DNA from: Notolepis coatsorum
Taxonomy: Eukaryota > Chordata > Actinopteri > Aulopiformes > Paralepididae
NCBI GenBank assembly: GCA_963971535.1
Contig: OZ020592.1
Location: forward strand, 51,241,125 to 51,305,124
Length of the DNA: 64,000 nt
Direction of reading: 5' to 3'
Shown here: piece by piece, positions 24,510 through 35,755 of the stretch
Position numbering within the stretch: position 1 is the first letter of the stretch
How the letters are laid out: each line of letters begins with the position of its first letter
Position numbers and translations under genes: made by a program
The notes under the pieces: generated by a model
Told to the model about the DNA's origin: nothing
Seen by the model: the letters and a program-made list of their open reading frames with translations, nothing else
Databases searched by the model: none

Positions 24510-25872
24510 TTAATTTTCTATGATCACATTAGCTTCCAACTCCCATTTTTCTTTAATATAGGTGGTGTCTCCTGGATCGTCTAGTTGTAACATGTTGTAA
24601 ATATTGGATATCTGCTTTCTTTCCATCAAGTTTTTTTCTATTGTGTTAATAAAGTACCGCTCCACATTTGTTGGTGGTCTCTTAATTGCTTCCCACTCAC
24701 TGTGAGTCATTACATAGTGTCTTATTTGAAAGTATCTAAACATGTCTTTCGAAGGTAGATCAAAACATTGCTGTAGCTGTGCAAACGATTTAAAACAGTC
24801 TCCTTCCATTAATTGATTGATAGTAACCAGGCCCAAATCCACCCATTTTTTAAAACCCCCATCCTCCATAGCTGGCCGGAATTCTGTATTGTCTGCTATT
24901 GGCATGGCCCTAGATATTGATCGTGGACCTCCCCCCTTTTTCCTTACACTTTCCCATACCTTTAATGTATTTGTAATCCATTTGTTACCAATCTTAATTT
25001 TTTTCCAGTATGCTTTCCCCAGGAATATTATGGATCTGAGAGGGGTCTTTGGAATTGAGTTTTGCTCAATCTGTACCCATCCTGAATCTAGGTCCTTTTG
25101 TATCCAATGCACAAGTATGCGTAATTGAGCTGCCCAGTAGTAGTTTCTTAGGTTTGGTAGACCAAGACCACCCTTGTTCTTTGGCAAACATAGTGTTTTA
25201 AGCCTTACTCTAGGTTTTTTCCTCTGCCAGATAAATTTGGATAGGAGTTTATCTAACCTTTTAAAGGTAGTGGCAGGTATTGGTATAGGTAGAGACTGGA
25301 AGAGAAAAATAAGTCTAGGTAGCACATTCATTCGAATTGATTCTATTCTTCCCACTAGGGAGAGAGGTAAAATGTCCCATCTGGCCATGTCTGATTTGAT
25401 TTGTACAATCAACTTTTCGTAGTTTGCTTGATATAACTGATTGCTGCTGGGAGTCAAAATGATTCCTAAATACCTGAATCCGTCTCTAGCCCAATGGAAG
25501 GGTGCTATACTATTCAGATGTGTTGGCCATGTTCCCACTATCACCATGGCTTCTGATTTGGTCTCATTTATCTTATAACCCGACAGTTCGCCGTAATTTC
25601 TTAAATCCATCATTATGTTTGGAATTGATTCTAAAGGGTTTTTGATATAAAGTAAAATGTCATCAGCAAATAGCGAGATCTTGTGTGTAATGCCTTTTTG
25701 GTCATCTATTCCCTGTATCTGAGGGTTTGATCTAATCATCTCCGCTAGTGGCTCTATGCCAATCGCGAATAGTAACGGAGACAAAACGTCTCCTTGGCGT
25801 GTCCCTCTCTGTATCTCAAAGAAGTGAGAGCAGTGACCATTCAACCTTACTCTAGACTTAGGATTTTTTTTT
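24510..25872 (-). pseudogene. L1-A ORF2, downstream part with catalytic FADD
   Basis: The frame opens with RGTRQGDVLSPLLFAIGIEP and the catalytic block HKISLFADDILLYI (FADD near 25665), followed by thumb and connection motifs such as FRYLGIILTPS, LPRLIFLFQSLPIPIP and FIWQRKKPR. It is the direct continuation of 38024-39000, displaced by 12.1 kb. A stop at 24510 truncates it before the C-terminal Cys motif. No single-protein product is possible. Confidence 0.85.
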
Positions 25873-25890
25873 ATATTTTTTTTATTATTG

Positions 25891-26195
25891 CAAAACAAAA
25901 ATTATTAAAAGTCAGTACTCAACACATAATGCATAATGAAACTTTCAGTCAAGGTGGTTAAAATTACATGCAAGTACAGAAACAAGATAAAACAAAAATA
26001 GTCCATAATAACATTTTAACCGTATACAGTGTATATCCAGCGAAATTACAATTATATAAATGTTAGTATAGAATATACCCCTAATACCTATTTTCTAAAA
26101 CCCTACACACATATGCTCCAGCTCGAACCCCCCCCTCCCGGACCCCCCCTTGGATAGTACCTCCATTATCCCTCACTCCTAACCAGACACTACCA
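25891..26195 (-). other. L1-B 3' untranslated region
   Basis: About 300 bp of AT-rich sequence with a C-rich patch (26128-26150) between the ORF2 stop and the poly-A. On the minus strand an AATAAA lies just before the tail. Confidence 0.6.
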
Positions 26196-26788
26196 TTATA
26201 AGCTAGCTTTTATTCTCTCCACCACTTCTACCCACATTGACATTTTGGATTCATTGAGACCCAGAATTCTTGCTGTAGATATTTCTTGATATATCACATC
26301 GAGATATGTAAGAAACCAAACTTTCCGGCAAATTTTTTCCGGTTGAAACCAGCGTGATGCGATCAGCTTTTTAGCTACTGTGATACCCGATAAAACCAAT
26401 CTCTTTAGCTGTGGATTCACTGCAAACTCAAAAACATCATTCAATAGTAATACCGAGGGGTGTACAGGTATATTCCAAGATACGAGTTTTGATAATTGTT
26501 GGGACACATCTTTCCAGAATGCCTTAACTGGTGGGCAGTCCCAATACATGTGCATAAATGTTCCTTCGTCCCCATTTGTACATTGGGAGCATTTGGAGTC
26601 TTGTTTAAGCCCCATTCTGCACAGTCTTATAGGAGTCAAGTATGTCCTGTGAATATAGTTCAGATTGATTTGTTGATGATCCGGGTTCCTTGATGTAAGT
26701 CGGACATTTGCCCAGGCTCCTTGCCAATCAAAGTCATTTTCCAGGTCTGGTATATCCCTCCTCCAGACAGTGTCTAGTTGAAGGGTTT
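26196..26788 (-). pseudogene. L1-B ORF2, C-terminal part with Cys/His motif
   Basis: This is the continuation of 35756-37990 after the BEL-1 insertion and stays in frame to a stop at 26196. It contains CSQCTNGDEGTFMHMYWDC (near 26550-26605), the C-x2-C...H-x4-C motif of vertebrate L1 ORF2 proteins. The rest is a conserved helical tail. Confidence 0.8.
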
Positions 26789-28224
26789 TGTAACTGAGGG
26801 GTACAATTCCCTGACTGTATTACTAGATATGATACTTACTACCACTACCTTTGTACTTAATATTCGGCCACCCAGTACTCGGCATAAATATATTATGATG
26901 AACACTGTCACGTAGATGAAACGGATCCAACACAAATGTACGAATTAGAAATAGGTCTTTATTTCTACACAGCGATGGTGTGTAGAGCAAGCACTTAATC
27001 AAATCAATCACATTTATGAATGGGAATTAGTATGCACTTTTATGGCAAGAGTATTCGTCGGTATATCAATAGAGAATGTCCAATCTCTGAAGGCGCAGGT
27101 GGTACATATACGACCTGGAATAGTTTAAGGAATAACAGCAATGATACTTTAATGATTATATACTGGATACACTAGGGGGGGTTAATCCGGTCGCTTGTAA
27201 GCCGACAGGAGTAGGAAGGGGGGGGGGGGGTAGAATCCGGCTGCCTCATCCGGCCAAGGGTATCCCAGGTGAACCCACTGTAGTGCCGTTCAATGCGCCG
27301 GCGATCCTTGGACCACAGATGAAAGCAGGTGGACTCTTTGTGGGCCGGCGTCCTCCGGTCCACGGGGGAGAGACGTGAAGCGACCTCGTCTTGCAGAGCG
27401 TCTCCTCACCTTGCGTCCTCTCCAGGGGGGGGGGTTCCAACACACGGCAGTGTCGGGGGTCTTTATCCATGGAATAATCAACGTATACAAAGCATAATCC
27501 GTGCCTGGGAAGGCGGGCTGTCGTCGGTAGAATAATCCGGTATACAGGTCCACTCGCTCGTCGGCTCTGGGGCTCCTCGGGTGCAGCTTCACGTGGGGTC
27601 AACCACCCTGGATAAGCAGCCAGTTCTCTGCCCGAAACGATGGGGTACTGACTACGGTAGTATTCTCACCGCACGAAGCACTATATATTAACAGACTATT
27701 ATTAGCTTAATAGACTACGTCCAACTCGACGATATAGTGCCAAATATGACTATTCAAATATTAATATACACGATGTCTCAATACCGATGGTAGGCGAACT
27801 TGGCCTTACTCCCACACGTGGCGTCGCGGGGAGGCTTTACGTCTGTGACTCTATTGGAGGGTAAGAAACTGGACTGAAAAGGAAGTCCTACTTTAGTAGC
27901 GCAGTATATATATGCACTATGAACAAATAGTCCCATTAGTGGTGCGGTAGCCAGATTCCTACGCGGAACTAGGACTTGTTCGTACATGTTGAGCGGTACG
28001 TTTGAACTGGGTCTGGGGGGTATGGCAGCCTGGCACCAAGGTCTCGACCAATAGTAGAATGGAGACTATTATGGGATGTTCAGTAGGCTAGAATGGATAT
28101 TCAATGCATATTGTACAAGGAATATACAAGGGATATCAAGGAATATTAGAGAATATACAAATACAATTAAATATATATATATAAATAAATATATATATTC
28201 GGTTTAATCTGGCCCTTCACAACA
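26789..28224 (-). repeat. BEL-1 3' LTR
   Basis: TG...CA ends (minus strand TGTTGTGAAGG...CAGTTACA). Internal short open frames are not genes. Compare 34321-35755. Confidence 0.95.
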
Positions 28225-28234
28225 GCCACCCCCT
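28225..28234 (-). promoter_or_regulatory. BEL-1 polypurine tract
   Basis: AGGGGGTGGC on the minus strand directly before the 3' LTR, the plus-strand DNA primer position. Confidence 0.65.
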
Positions 28235-28332
28235 GATTGGTCCCAGACCTAATCAGTTAAACAGAGACAGATTAATCGCGTTGTCTATTTACACATAAGG
28301 GTTTGCTGTAGGGGTCAGTCAACTTCACAAAG
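28235..28332 (-). other. BEL-1 3' untranslated spacer
   Basis: Short sequence between the pol stop and the polypurine tract. No other feature. Confidence 0.6.
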
Positions 28333-28875
28333 TCATAGGGTTATAGGGTCATGGTCATCATCGATTGTGTCTGGGAGTCGGGGCAGTTCTATGAGCCTCG
28401 CCACGGGACGGGTGTAAGTGCGACCCTGGACAAGCACTTCAGCTGCTCGGACCTTGCCGTCGGCACCGGTGATCACTTTGCTTACGCGGCCGGCCGGCCA
28501 CATAGCTCTGGGCAGTGATTGATCAATAATCATGACGACTGTTCCTTCTGTCAAATTGTCTCTCTCCTTTACCCACTTCTGGCGGGTCTGTAGAGACGGT
28601 AGGTAGTGCAGTAGGAAACTGCTCCAAAACTTGTCGGCTAATACTTGGCTGTACCTCCACATTCGTCGGCCGTTCGCTTCTTCAGGCCGGTACATTGTCT
28701 GGGGTAATGCAGGATCTAGCCGCCCCATCAGGAGTGTGTTGGGGGTAACTGGGTCGATATCCGCCACATCACTGGAGACATATCCGAGGGGCTTCGAGTT
28801 AAGTACTCCCTCAATCTCCGTGAGGACTGTCATTAGGACTTCTTCCGCCACAGTCTGGTGCCCCAAGTACTGCAT
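28333..28875 (-). pseudogene. BEL-1 integrase C-terminal part, shifted frame
   Basis: This continues the integrase protein after the frameshift: VLNSKPLGYVSSDV, TPNTLLMGRLDPALP and a DUF5641-like tail with TEGTVVMIIDQSLPRAMWP, typical of BEL/Pao C-termini. It ends with a stop at 28333. Confidence 0.85.
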
Positions 28876-30796
28876 ACAGGGCTGTCTTTATGGAGCGCAC
28901 TTCTCGTTCCCAAGTGCCACCGAAGTGGGGTGCGTTTGGGGGGTTGAATTGGAAATCAACCTGTGCTGGAGCGAGGTGGGTCTTAAGTTCTGGGCCCATA
29001 GCTTGGAAGCTCTCTCTCAGCTCTCTTTCGCCGCCTTTGAAGTTTGTCCCATGATCGGACAATAGGGTAGACGGTCTTCCTTTCCGTGATGTGAATCTAC
29101 GGAAGGCCATAAGGAATGAGTCTGTGCTCATGGTCGGGAGAAGCTCGATGTGTATCGCTCTGGTGGTCATGCATTTGAATACAATACCCCACCGCTTCTC
29201 GGTTCCTCTTCCTTTCTTTATGTGCAGCGGGCCAAAGCAGTCCATACCCGTTGAGTGGAATGGCTTGTCACCGATTCGGAGGCGACATGGAGGAAGGTCA
29301 GCCATCCTTGGTATGCTGGGCTGCGCGCGCCACTTGCGGCAGTCTAGACATGTTCGCTGGAAGCGTCGTACCGCCTCTCTTCCTTGTAGGATCCAGTAAC
29401 GACGTCTGATTTCCGCGAAGACTCTTTCTGCTCCTGCGTGATGTACATCCTCATCGTATTTCTTTATAATCAGCTCTGTGACCTTGTGTCGGCTGTTCAA
29501 TACGATCGGGTATTTAATGTCATCCGGTAGATTGGGGGCTCTGCGTAGGCGACCACCCACTCTGATGAGGGTATGAGCGTCGCTCTCGGGGGCCAGATGA
29601 ATTAATCTGCTGTCGGATGGGACGGGCTTTCCTCCCTGTAGACAGGCCAATTCATCGGGGAACGAGTCTCTCTGGGCTCGCTGCAGTAGAAGCAATTCTG
29701 CTTCCTCGTAGTTAGCTGCTGACATATCAGCGGGGGACTTGCACTCCGGGTGGTACCGCAGGAATGTTCTTTGTTGTGCACTCTCTATGGACGTGCAATC
29801 GTCTATGTTAGGGTCGGTGGAGGCTACGGTGCTCAATCCACAGAACACAGACTTCTTATTTTCCACCTCCTCTGGACTTGCTTCCCTCGGGATAGGCATG
29901 GGCCACTGTCCTTCCGGGAGTCTTAGGAATGCTGGGCCGTCACTGTAGACATTGCGACGGGTGAGGTCATCCAGGGGCATCCCCCGGGTGATGACGTCAG
30001 CTGGGTTCTGTTTTGTATCAACGTAGCGCCACTCTGTTTCTCCGGTTAACTCTTCGGTTAAGTCTTGAATCTCGGTGACTCTGACTCCCACGAAGACTTT
30101 GTACTTGCATGAGTCCGATTTAATCCAGGCGAGTACTGTCGTGGAATCTGACCACAGGATTGTTCTAGACACCGGTATGGTGAGCTCACGTTGGATGAGC
30201 GTGGCTAGGTGCGCTCCGGCTAGGGCTGCGCAGAGCTCTAGACGTGGGATAGATTGTTGCTTGCGTGGGGCTATTCTCGAGCGGGCGAAGACAAATGCTG
30301 TGTAGATCTCTCCCCCCTTTTCTTGGGCCCGCAAGTAGGCTACTGATCCGTATGCGACCTCTGAGGCGTCACTGAAGACGTGTAAGTCCATTTTACATGT
30401 CTCTGGCCTCACCGTGGGTGGGAAGTAGCTTCGGCGCATATTAACGCCTGGGAGTGAGTGGAGCTCCATCTCCCACTCTCTCCAGGTGGATGCAAGGTGT
30501 GCGGGAATGGGGTCGTCCCAGCCCTGGTCCTTGTCCCACAATGCTCGTACAATCATTTTTGCCCTGGTGGTGTACGGTAGAATACATCCTAGCGGGTCAT
30601 ATTGTCGGGCGAGTGTTGTGTACACACTCCGTCTGGTGGTCGGCGCCGCCGCCGGCCTTCCCTGCTCCGTAGTCAGGGGCTTGTGTCTGTAGTGAAGCGA
30701 ATCTGTTTTGAATCGCCACACCAATCCCAGGGTCATCTCCTGGGCTGAAAGGCTTTGTAGACAGTTGTCTACGTAGAAGCTGTTCTTTACGCTGTG
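28811..30796 (-). pseudogene. BEL-1 reverse transcriptase end, RNase H and integrase
   Basis: Downstream of the nonsense codon the same frame continues with FYVDNCLQS (30760-30785). Then about 55 residues present in BEL-2 are missing (junction near 30740). RNase H has VFSDASEVAYG, PRLELCAALAG and LWSDSTTV. Integrase has an HHAGAERVF...CLDC zinc-binding region and D, D, E residues in GMDCFGP, LLSDHGTNF and GTWEREV. A 1-bp insertion near 28859 shifts the frame after the last catalytic residue. Confidence 0.9.
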
Positions 30797-33700
30797 TCAG
30801 ACCTCTTCGTCCGCTGCTGGGTCCTCTGCTACATGTTTCTGTAGTGCAAATGTAGCACAGCAGGGGCTGCACGTCGTTCCGAAGGGGAGGACTTCCCATT
30901 GGTAGATGGCTGGGTGCTCATCTCCTGGCTTCTCTCTCCATAGGAACCGTAACAGGGGCTTGTCCTCCTCTACTAATCTCACCTGCAGGAACATTCCTTT
31001 AATGTCCCCGCTGATGGCCACCTTTTCCTGGCGGAAGCGGAGTAGAACGCCGAGTAGGGAGGGGCCGAGTGTGGGACCGGGCAGTAACTCTTTATTCAGA
31101 TTTTGGGATCCGATCTGGTAGCTGCAGTTAAATACTATGCGGTCTTTACCGTTGTGATGGACCTTGTGGTGAGGCACGTACCACGATTCAGTGGTCTGGT
31201 CAGCCTCTTTAATGTCCATCTTTGTGACGTGTCCCGCTGTGATGAGCTTCTCAATCTCAGCGCGGTATACACTCTCTTGGGCGGGGTTCTTGGCTAAGCG
31301 CCGCTCCGTGTTCAGCAGGTACCGTTCTGTGGCGTCTGTCTTGGCGTGGAAAGTAGGCATTCCTTCTCGCCGCAGGAGTGGCGTGGCGTATCTCAACACG
31401 CCGTTGACCGGGACTCTCTTGGTCCCTGTCTCGAGGAGGTGAATGGCGTAAATGTCATCTTTAGAGCGAATGTCTTTCTTTCCGTTCTTAAAGGGCATTT
31501 GTTCCAAGGTCCATAGCTGCTCTACGTGTTGCAGGAGTGCGGTTTCTCCCTCTGTGACTCGGGAGTGGAGACATCTAATGGCTGTACTTCGGTTGAGAGA
31601 TTTGGCGAGCGGGCCTTGGAGAGTCCATCCCAAACGGGTCTCGACTGCTGCAGGACAGCCTCGGGGTCCGGTATGAACCCGGTCTATCGGGACAATGAGG
31701 TCTGCATGGTCGGAGCCTATCAACAGGGTCGGCATAGCATTGTCTATGAGCGGGATCGGTAACTTGCGCAGATGTGCATATTTCTCCATCAGCTTGGCGA
31801 CGGGGTATGTGTACCGCGACAGTCCTATTTCTTGGCTGGTGAAAGCGTCTGTAATCTGGTACCGTCGCTCAGGCTGGCCGCTTGCTGCGATAGAGAATGA
31901 GACATTCTCGCCCTTTATCGTCTTCAAATCTCGTCTTATTGTCCGAATTGTCATTTGGGTTTCGCTTCCCCGCAGCCCTAGCTGGGCCGCAGCGGAGGCG
32001 AGCAGAAGGGTCTTCTCGGACCCGTCATCGAGGACGGCGTAAGTGTCCAGGACTTTATTCTGGTAGCTTAGTGTCACACTCACTACTTTTAGGAGTACTC
32101 GGGCTCCACTGCTGCTGGCGGGATCGATGTACATGACGCTCGCTTTGCTGCTGGATGGTGCGGGTGAAGGGCGCCGTCTGTTACTGTCGTGAAGTATGTC
32201 CAGATGGGCTCCATCGCACTTGGTGCACCTTTTCTTTAAGCGGCATTCGGCTGCCATGTGTGAGCGCGCACAGCGAAAACAGCGCTTGTTGGACTTTATC
32301 CATTGACTTGCTTCCTCCGCGTTCAGCTTGGGGAAGGAGTCACATTGCGCTAGCCAGTGTTCTTTCTCACAGTAGGGGCACACTATCTTCCACTTCTCCG
32401 TTCTGGAGGGGGTACTGTGGCTCCTGCTGCTCGGTACTGACTCCGATTGGTGCATCACAGTCACCGATCTTCTTCCATCATTTAGTCGTCTGGTTCCTTC
32501 TCTGGAGCCAGGGGTGCTCCGTCCGAATGTATCTAGCCGTAGGCTGCTGACTTCTCTCGCCAGGAAGTCTGCTAGATCGAGGAGGTTCGGTTCGGGGCCA
32601 TTCGGGTCTCGGTGGTCTCTCTGTCGCCTAAAACGCTCCTGTCGAGCGGGCGGCAGCTTCTCCAAGATCCTTTCCACATTTGAGTTGGCGTAAAGTTCAT
32701 GCCTCCCCTTCTCTCTCTGCGCTCCCAACATCCCTACCAGGGACTGCACTCTGATGGACAGGTCGTCCAGTGCTCGATTGTCTATTGCTGGGGGTAAGCG
32801 GTCGATGTGTCGGATCTCCTGGATCACGTAATCCCATATGCGCCCATACCTCTGGTCCAATGCTACCAGCGCTGCTGTGTATGGGGTGGTGGAAGTCGCG
32901 TAGGCGAGCGCTATATTATGTGCGCGGGGTACCTTTAAGTGCTTCAGTAGGATGGCGTATTTATGGCGTTCATCCAATACATCCACCAACATGGTCTCCA
33001 GACACATGCAGAGTTCTGTATACTGGGCCCGGTTCTCTTGGGTGAAGTCGGGTACCATAGGCGTGCCAATGTATGACGCTGACTGTGGATACATCTGCGA
33101 GCGTTGGGGGAGAGGCCTCCTAGGCGAGTCTCCTCCCGCTCCTTGGTATGGGCTGGTACCGGCAGTGTACCATGGCCCGCTTGTCCAGGTGCTGTTCCTC
33201 GGTGCGGGTCGTGCGTCGTGTTCACCCGTGTATAGAGTCGGGGGTCTGTAGCGCAGCTCCGCGGGAGTATAGCCTGGGCTGTACCGGACCTCCTGGTCCG
33301 GTAGAGTACTGTGCTGTCGTCGGGCGTGGTTCTCCTCCTCTTCCTCTTCGTCTTCAGTTAGGTCATCCAGTGCTTGTAGTCTCTGGTTTAGCCTCTCCAC
33401 AGGATATACTGCTCCTTCCCGGTTGCTAGGTCTCGCTTGGACCGGTGGGGGGAGGTGGTCTGTGGGGGGTATAGACCTCGTCTGTTGGTCAAGTTCAGGG
33501 TTGTTTACTCGGCTAGGGGATGCCGCCCTGGAGGTGTGTCTAGACGAGTTCCTGGAGCCTCTGGCGGAGGGAGAGGGTGTTGTCCGTCTGATCAGCTGTT
33601 CTATTAGTTGCGCTTGCTGTCTGTCGCGCTCTGCGTCCCGTAGAGCACCAGCAGCTGCTCGCTGGCTGTCTGCTCGGTCTCGGGCCACATTCTCTTCCCT

Positions 33701-34252
33701 CTGAATGCGTCTTATTTCTAGACGTATATGCTCTTCTTCGCTCCGCTGCTGGATCTGCAGTCGGTCGCGTTCAGCAGCGGCGTTCAGGCTGATGAGGAAG
33801 GCCTGCTGTAGGGTCCTCTCTGCCTCGCTGGGGGAAGGCGGTTGTATAGGGGAGCCGTCCCTCGGGGTACTCCTTGCGGAGCCTTGGAGCTCTATCTCCA
33901 CGGTGCTCTCCCCGTCTTCTTCCGTGCCGAGTTCTGTCTCGGTAGCGTTGTATTCCTCCCGGGACTCATCGGGGACTACTTCTTCAGTACTGGCGGGGTG
34001 TGAAGTCATGTCTGGTTCCCACTGGTCCCCACCGTGAACTTGGTCAGTTACATTAGAACCCGTAGGGGCCTCTATGGTCGGGGTAGTCTGGGCGTTGGGG
34101 TTAGACATACTTTTACTTTCTAGTTTTACCGCGTTTACTGTTAGTAGAAGACTAGGTTGTTGACTGACAGCGTAAGCCTCTAAGTACTGAGGGAGCCGTC
34201 GTTCGCGCTGCGGGCGTTGGTTAGGAGGATCGTTTCGTGGAGTGTTCATCAT
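30797..34252 (-). pseudogene. BEL-1 gag, protease and N-terminal reverse transcriptase
   Basis: The frame is open from 34276; the double Met at 34249-34252 (MMNTPRND) is the likely start. It opens with a charged, Glu-rich region, then a Gag core, then zinc knuckles CPYCEKEHWLAQC and CFRCARSHMAAEC with a third CxxC near residue 665-700. The protease motif is VLDDGSEKTL (near 32035), and the fingers and palm include GDIKGMFLQV (first catalytic Asp, near 31005). It ends at a TGA (30797-30799) where BEL-2 has an Arg codon, just before the YVDN motif. The product would be a truncated Gag-Pol. Confidence 0.9.
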
Positions 34253-34301
34253 AGGCCATTTCAATATTAATAACACTATATTAATATTACACTAATTACC
34301 A

Positions 34302-34318
34302 TCCGGCTCGAAGGACCA
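34302..34318 (-). promoter_or_regulatory. BEL-1 primer-binding site, tRNA-Tyr type
   Basis: Two bases inside the 5' LTR, the minus strand reads TGGTCCTTCGAGCCGGA. This is complementary to a tRNA 3' end TCCGGCTCGAAGGACCA, which matches the vertebrate tRNA-Tyr acceptor and T arm as I know it. Confidence 0.7.
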
Positions 34319-34320
34319 AT

Positions 34321-35755
34321 TGTAACTGAGGGGTACAATTCCCTGACTGTATTACTAGATATGATACTTACTACCACTACCTTTGTACTTAATATTCGGC
34401 CACCCAGTACTCGGCATAAATATATTATGATGAACACTGTCACGTAGATGAAACGGATCCAACACAAATGTACGAATTAGAAATAGGTCTTTATTTCTAC
34501 ACAGCGATGGTGTGTAGAGCAAGCACTTAATCAAATCAATCACATTTATGAATGGGAATTAGTATGCACTTTTATGGCAAGAGTATTCGTCGGTATATCA
34601 ATAGAGAATGTCCAATCTCTGAAGGCGCAGGTGGTACATATACGACCTGGAATAGTTTAAGGAATAACAGCAATGATACTTTAATGATTATATACTGGAT
34701 ACACTAGGGGGGGTTAATCCGGTCGCTTGTAAGCCGACAGGAGTAGGAAGGGGGGGGGGGGTAGAATCCGGCTGCCTCATCCGGCCAAGGGTATCCCAGG
34801 TGAACCCACTGTAGTGCCGTTCAATGCGCCGGCGATCCTTGGACCACAGATGAAAGCAGGTGGACTCTTTGTGGGCCGGCGTCCTCCGGTCCACGGGGGA
34901 GAGACGTGAAGCGACCTCGTCTTGCAGAGCGTCTCCTCACCTTGCGTCCTCTCCAGGGGGGGGGGTTCCAACACACGGCAGTGTCGGGGGTCTTTATCCA
35001 TGGAATAATCAACGTATACAAAGCATAATCCGTGCCTGGGAAGGCGGGCTGTCGTCGGTAGAATAATCCGGTATACAGGTCCACTCGCTCGTCGGCTCTG
35101 GGGCTCCTCGGGTGCAGCTTCACGTGGGGTCAACCACCCTGGATAAGCAGCCAGTTCTCTGCCCGAAACGATGGGGTACTGACTACGGTAGTATTCTCAC
35201 CGCACGAAGCACTATATATTAACAGACTATTATTAGCTTAATAGACTACGTCCAACTCAACGATATAGTGCCAAATATGACTATTCAAATATTAATATAC
35301 ACGATGTCTCAATACCGATGGTAGGCGAACTTGGCCTTACTCCCACACGTGGCGTCGCGGGGAGGCTTTACGTCTGTGACTCTATTGGAGGGTAAGAAAC
35401 TGGACTGAAAAGGAAGTCCTACTTTAGTAGCGCAGTATATATACGCACTATGAACAAATAGTCCCATTAGTGGTGCGGTAGCCAGATTCCTACGCGGAAC
35501 TAGGACTTGTTCGTACATGTTGAGCGGTACGTTTGAACTGGGTCTGGGGGGTATGGCAGCCTGGCACCAAGGTCTCGACCAATAGTAGAATGGAGACTAT
35601 TATGGGATGTTCAGTAGGCTAGAATGGATATTCAATGCATATTGTACAAGGAATATACAAGGGATATCAAGGAATATTAGAGAATATACAAATACAATTA
35701 AATATATATATATAAATAAATATATATATTCGGTTTAATCTGGCCCTTCACAACA
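34321..35755 (-). repeat. BEL-1 5' LTR
   Basis: Near-identical partner of 26789-28224. As a 5' LTR it should hold the promoter, but no clear TATA box was identified. Confidence 0.95.

Larger units (their letters stand above)
26789..35755 (-). mobile_element. BEL-1: full-length BEL/Pao retrotransposon (8.97 kb)
   Basis: LTRs at 26789-28224 and 34321-35755 are about 1.43 kb and nearly identical (I count two substitutions and a few poly-G length changes). GGTTT flanks both sides as a 5-bp target duplication. Order on the minus strand is LTR, tRNA-type primer site, gag, protease, reverse transcriptase, RNase H, integrase, polypurine tract, LTR, the BEL/Pao order. It is a recent insertion into L1-B ORF2. 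Coding lesions: a nonsense codon, an in-frame deletion in the reverse transcriptase thumb, and a 1-bp insertion in integrase. Confidence 0.95.

Noticed and set aside
31000-33500. Plus-strand frames of 60-130 codons opposite BEL-1 gag-pol
   Set aside because: They are antisense shadows of the minus-strand coding sequence.
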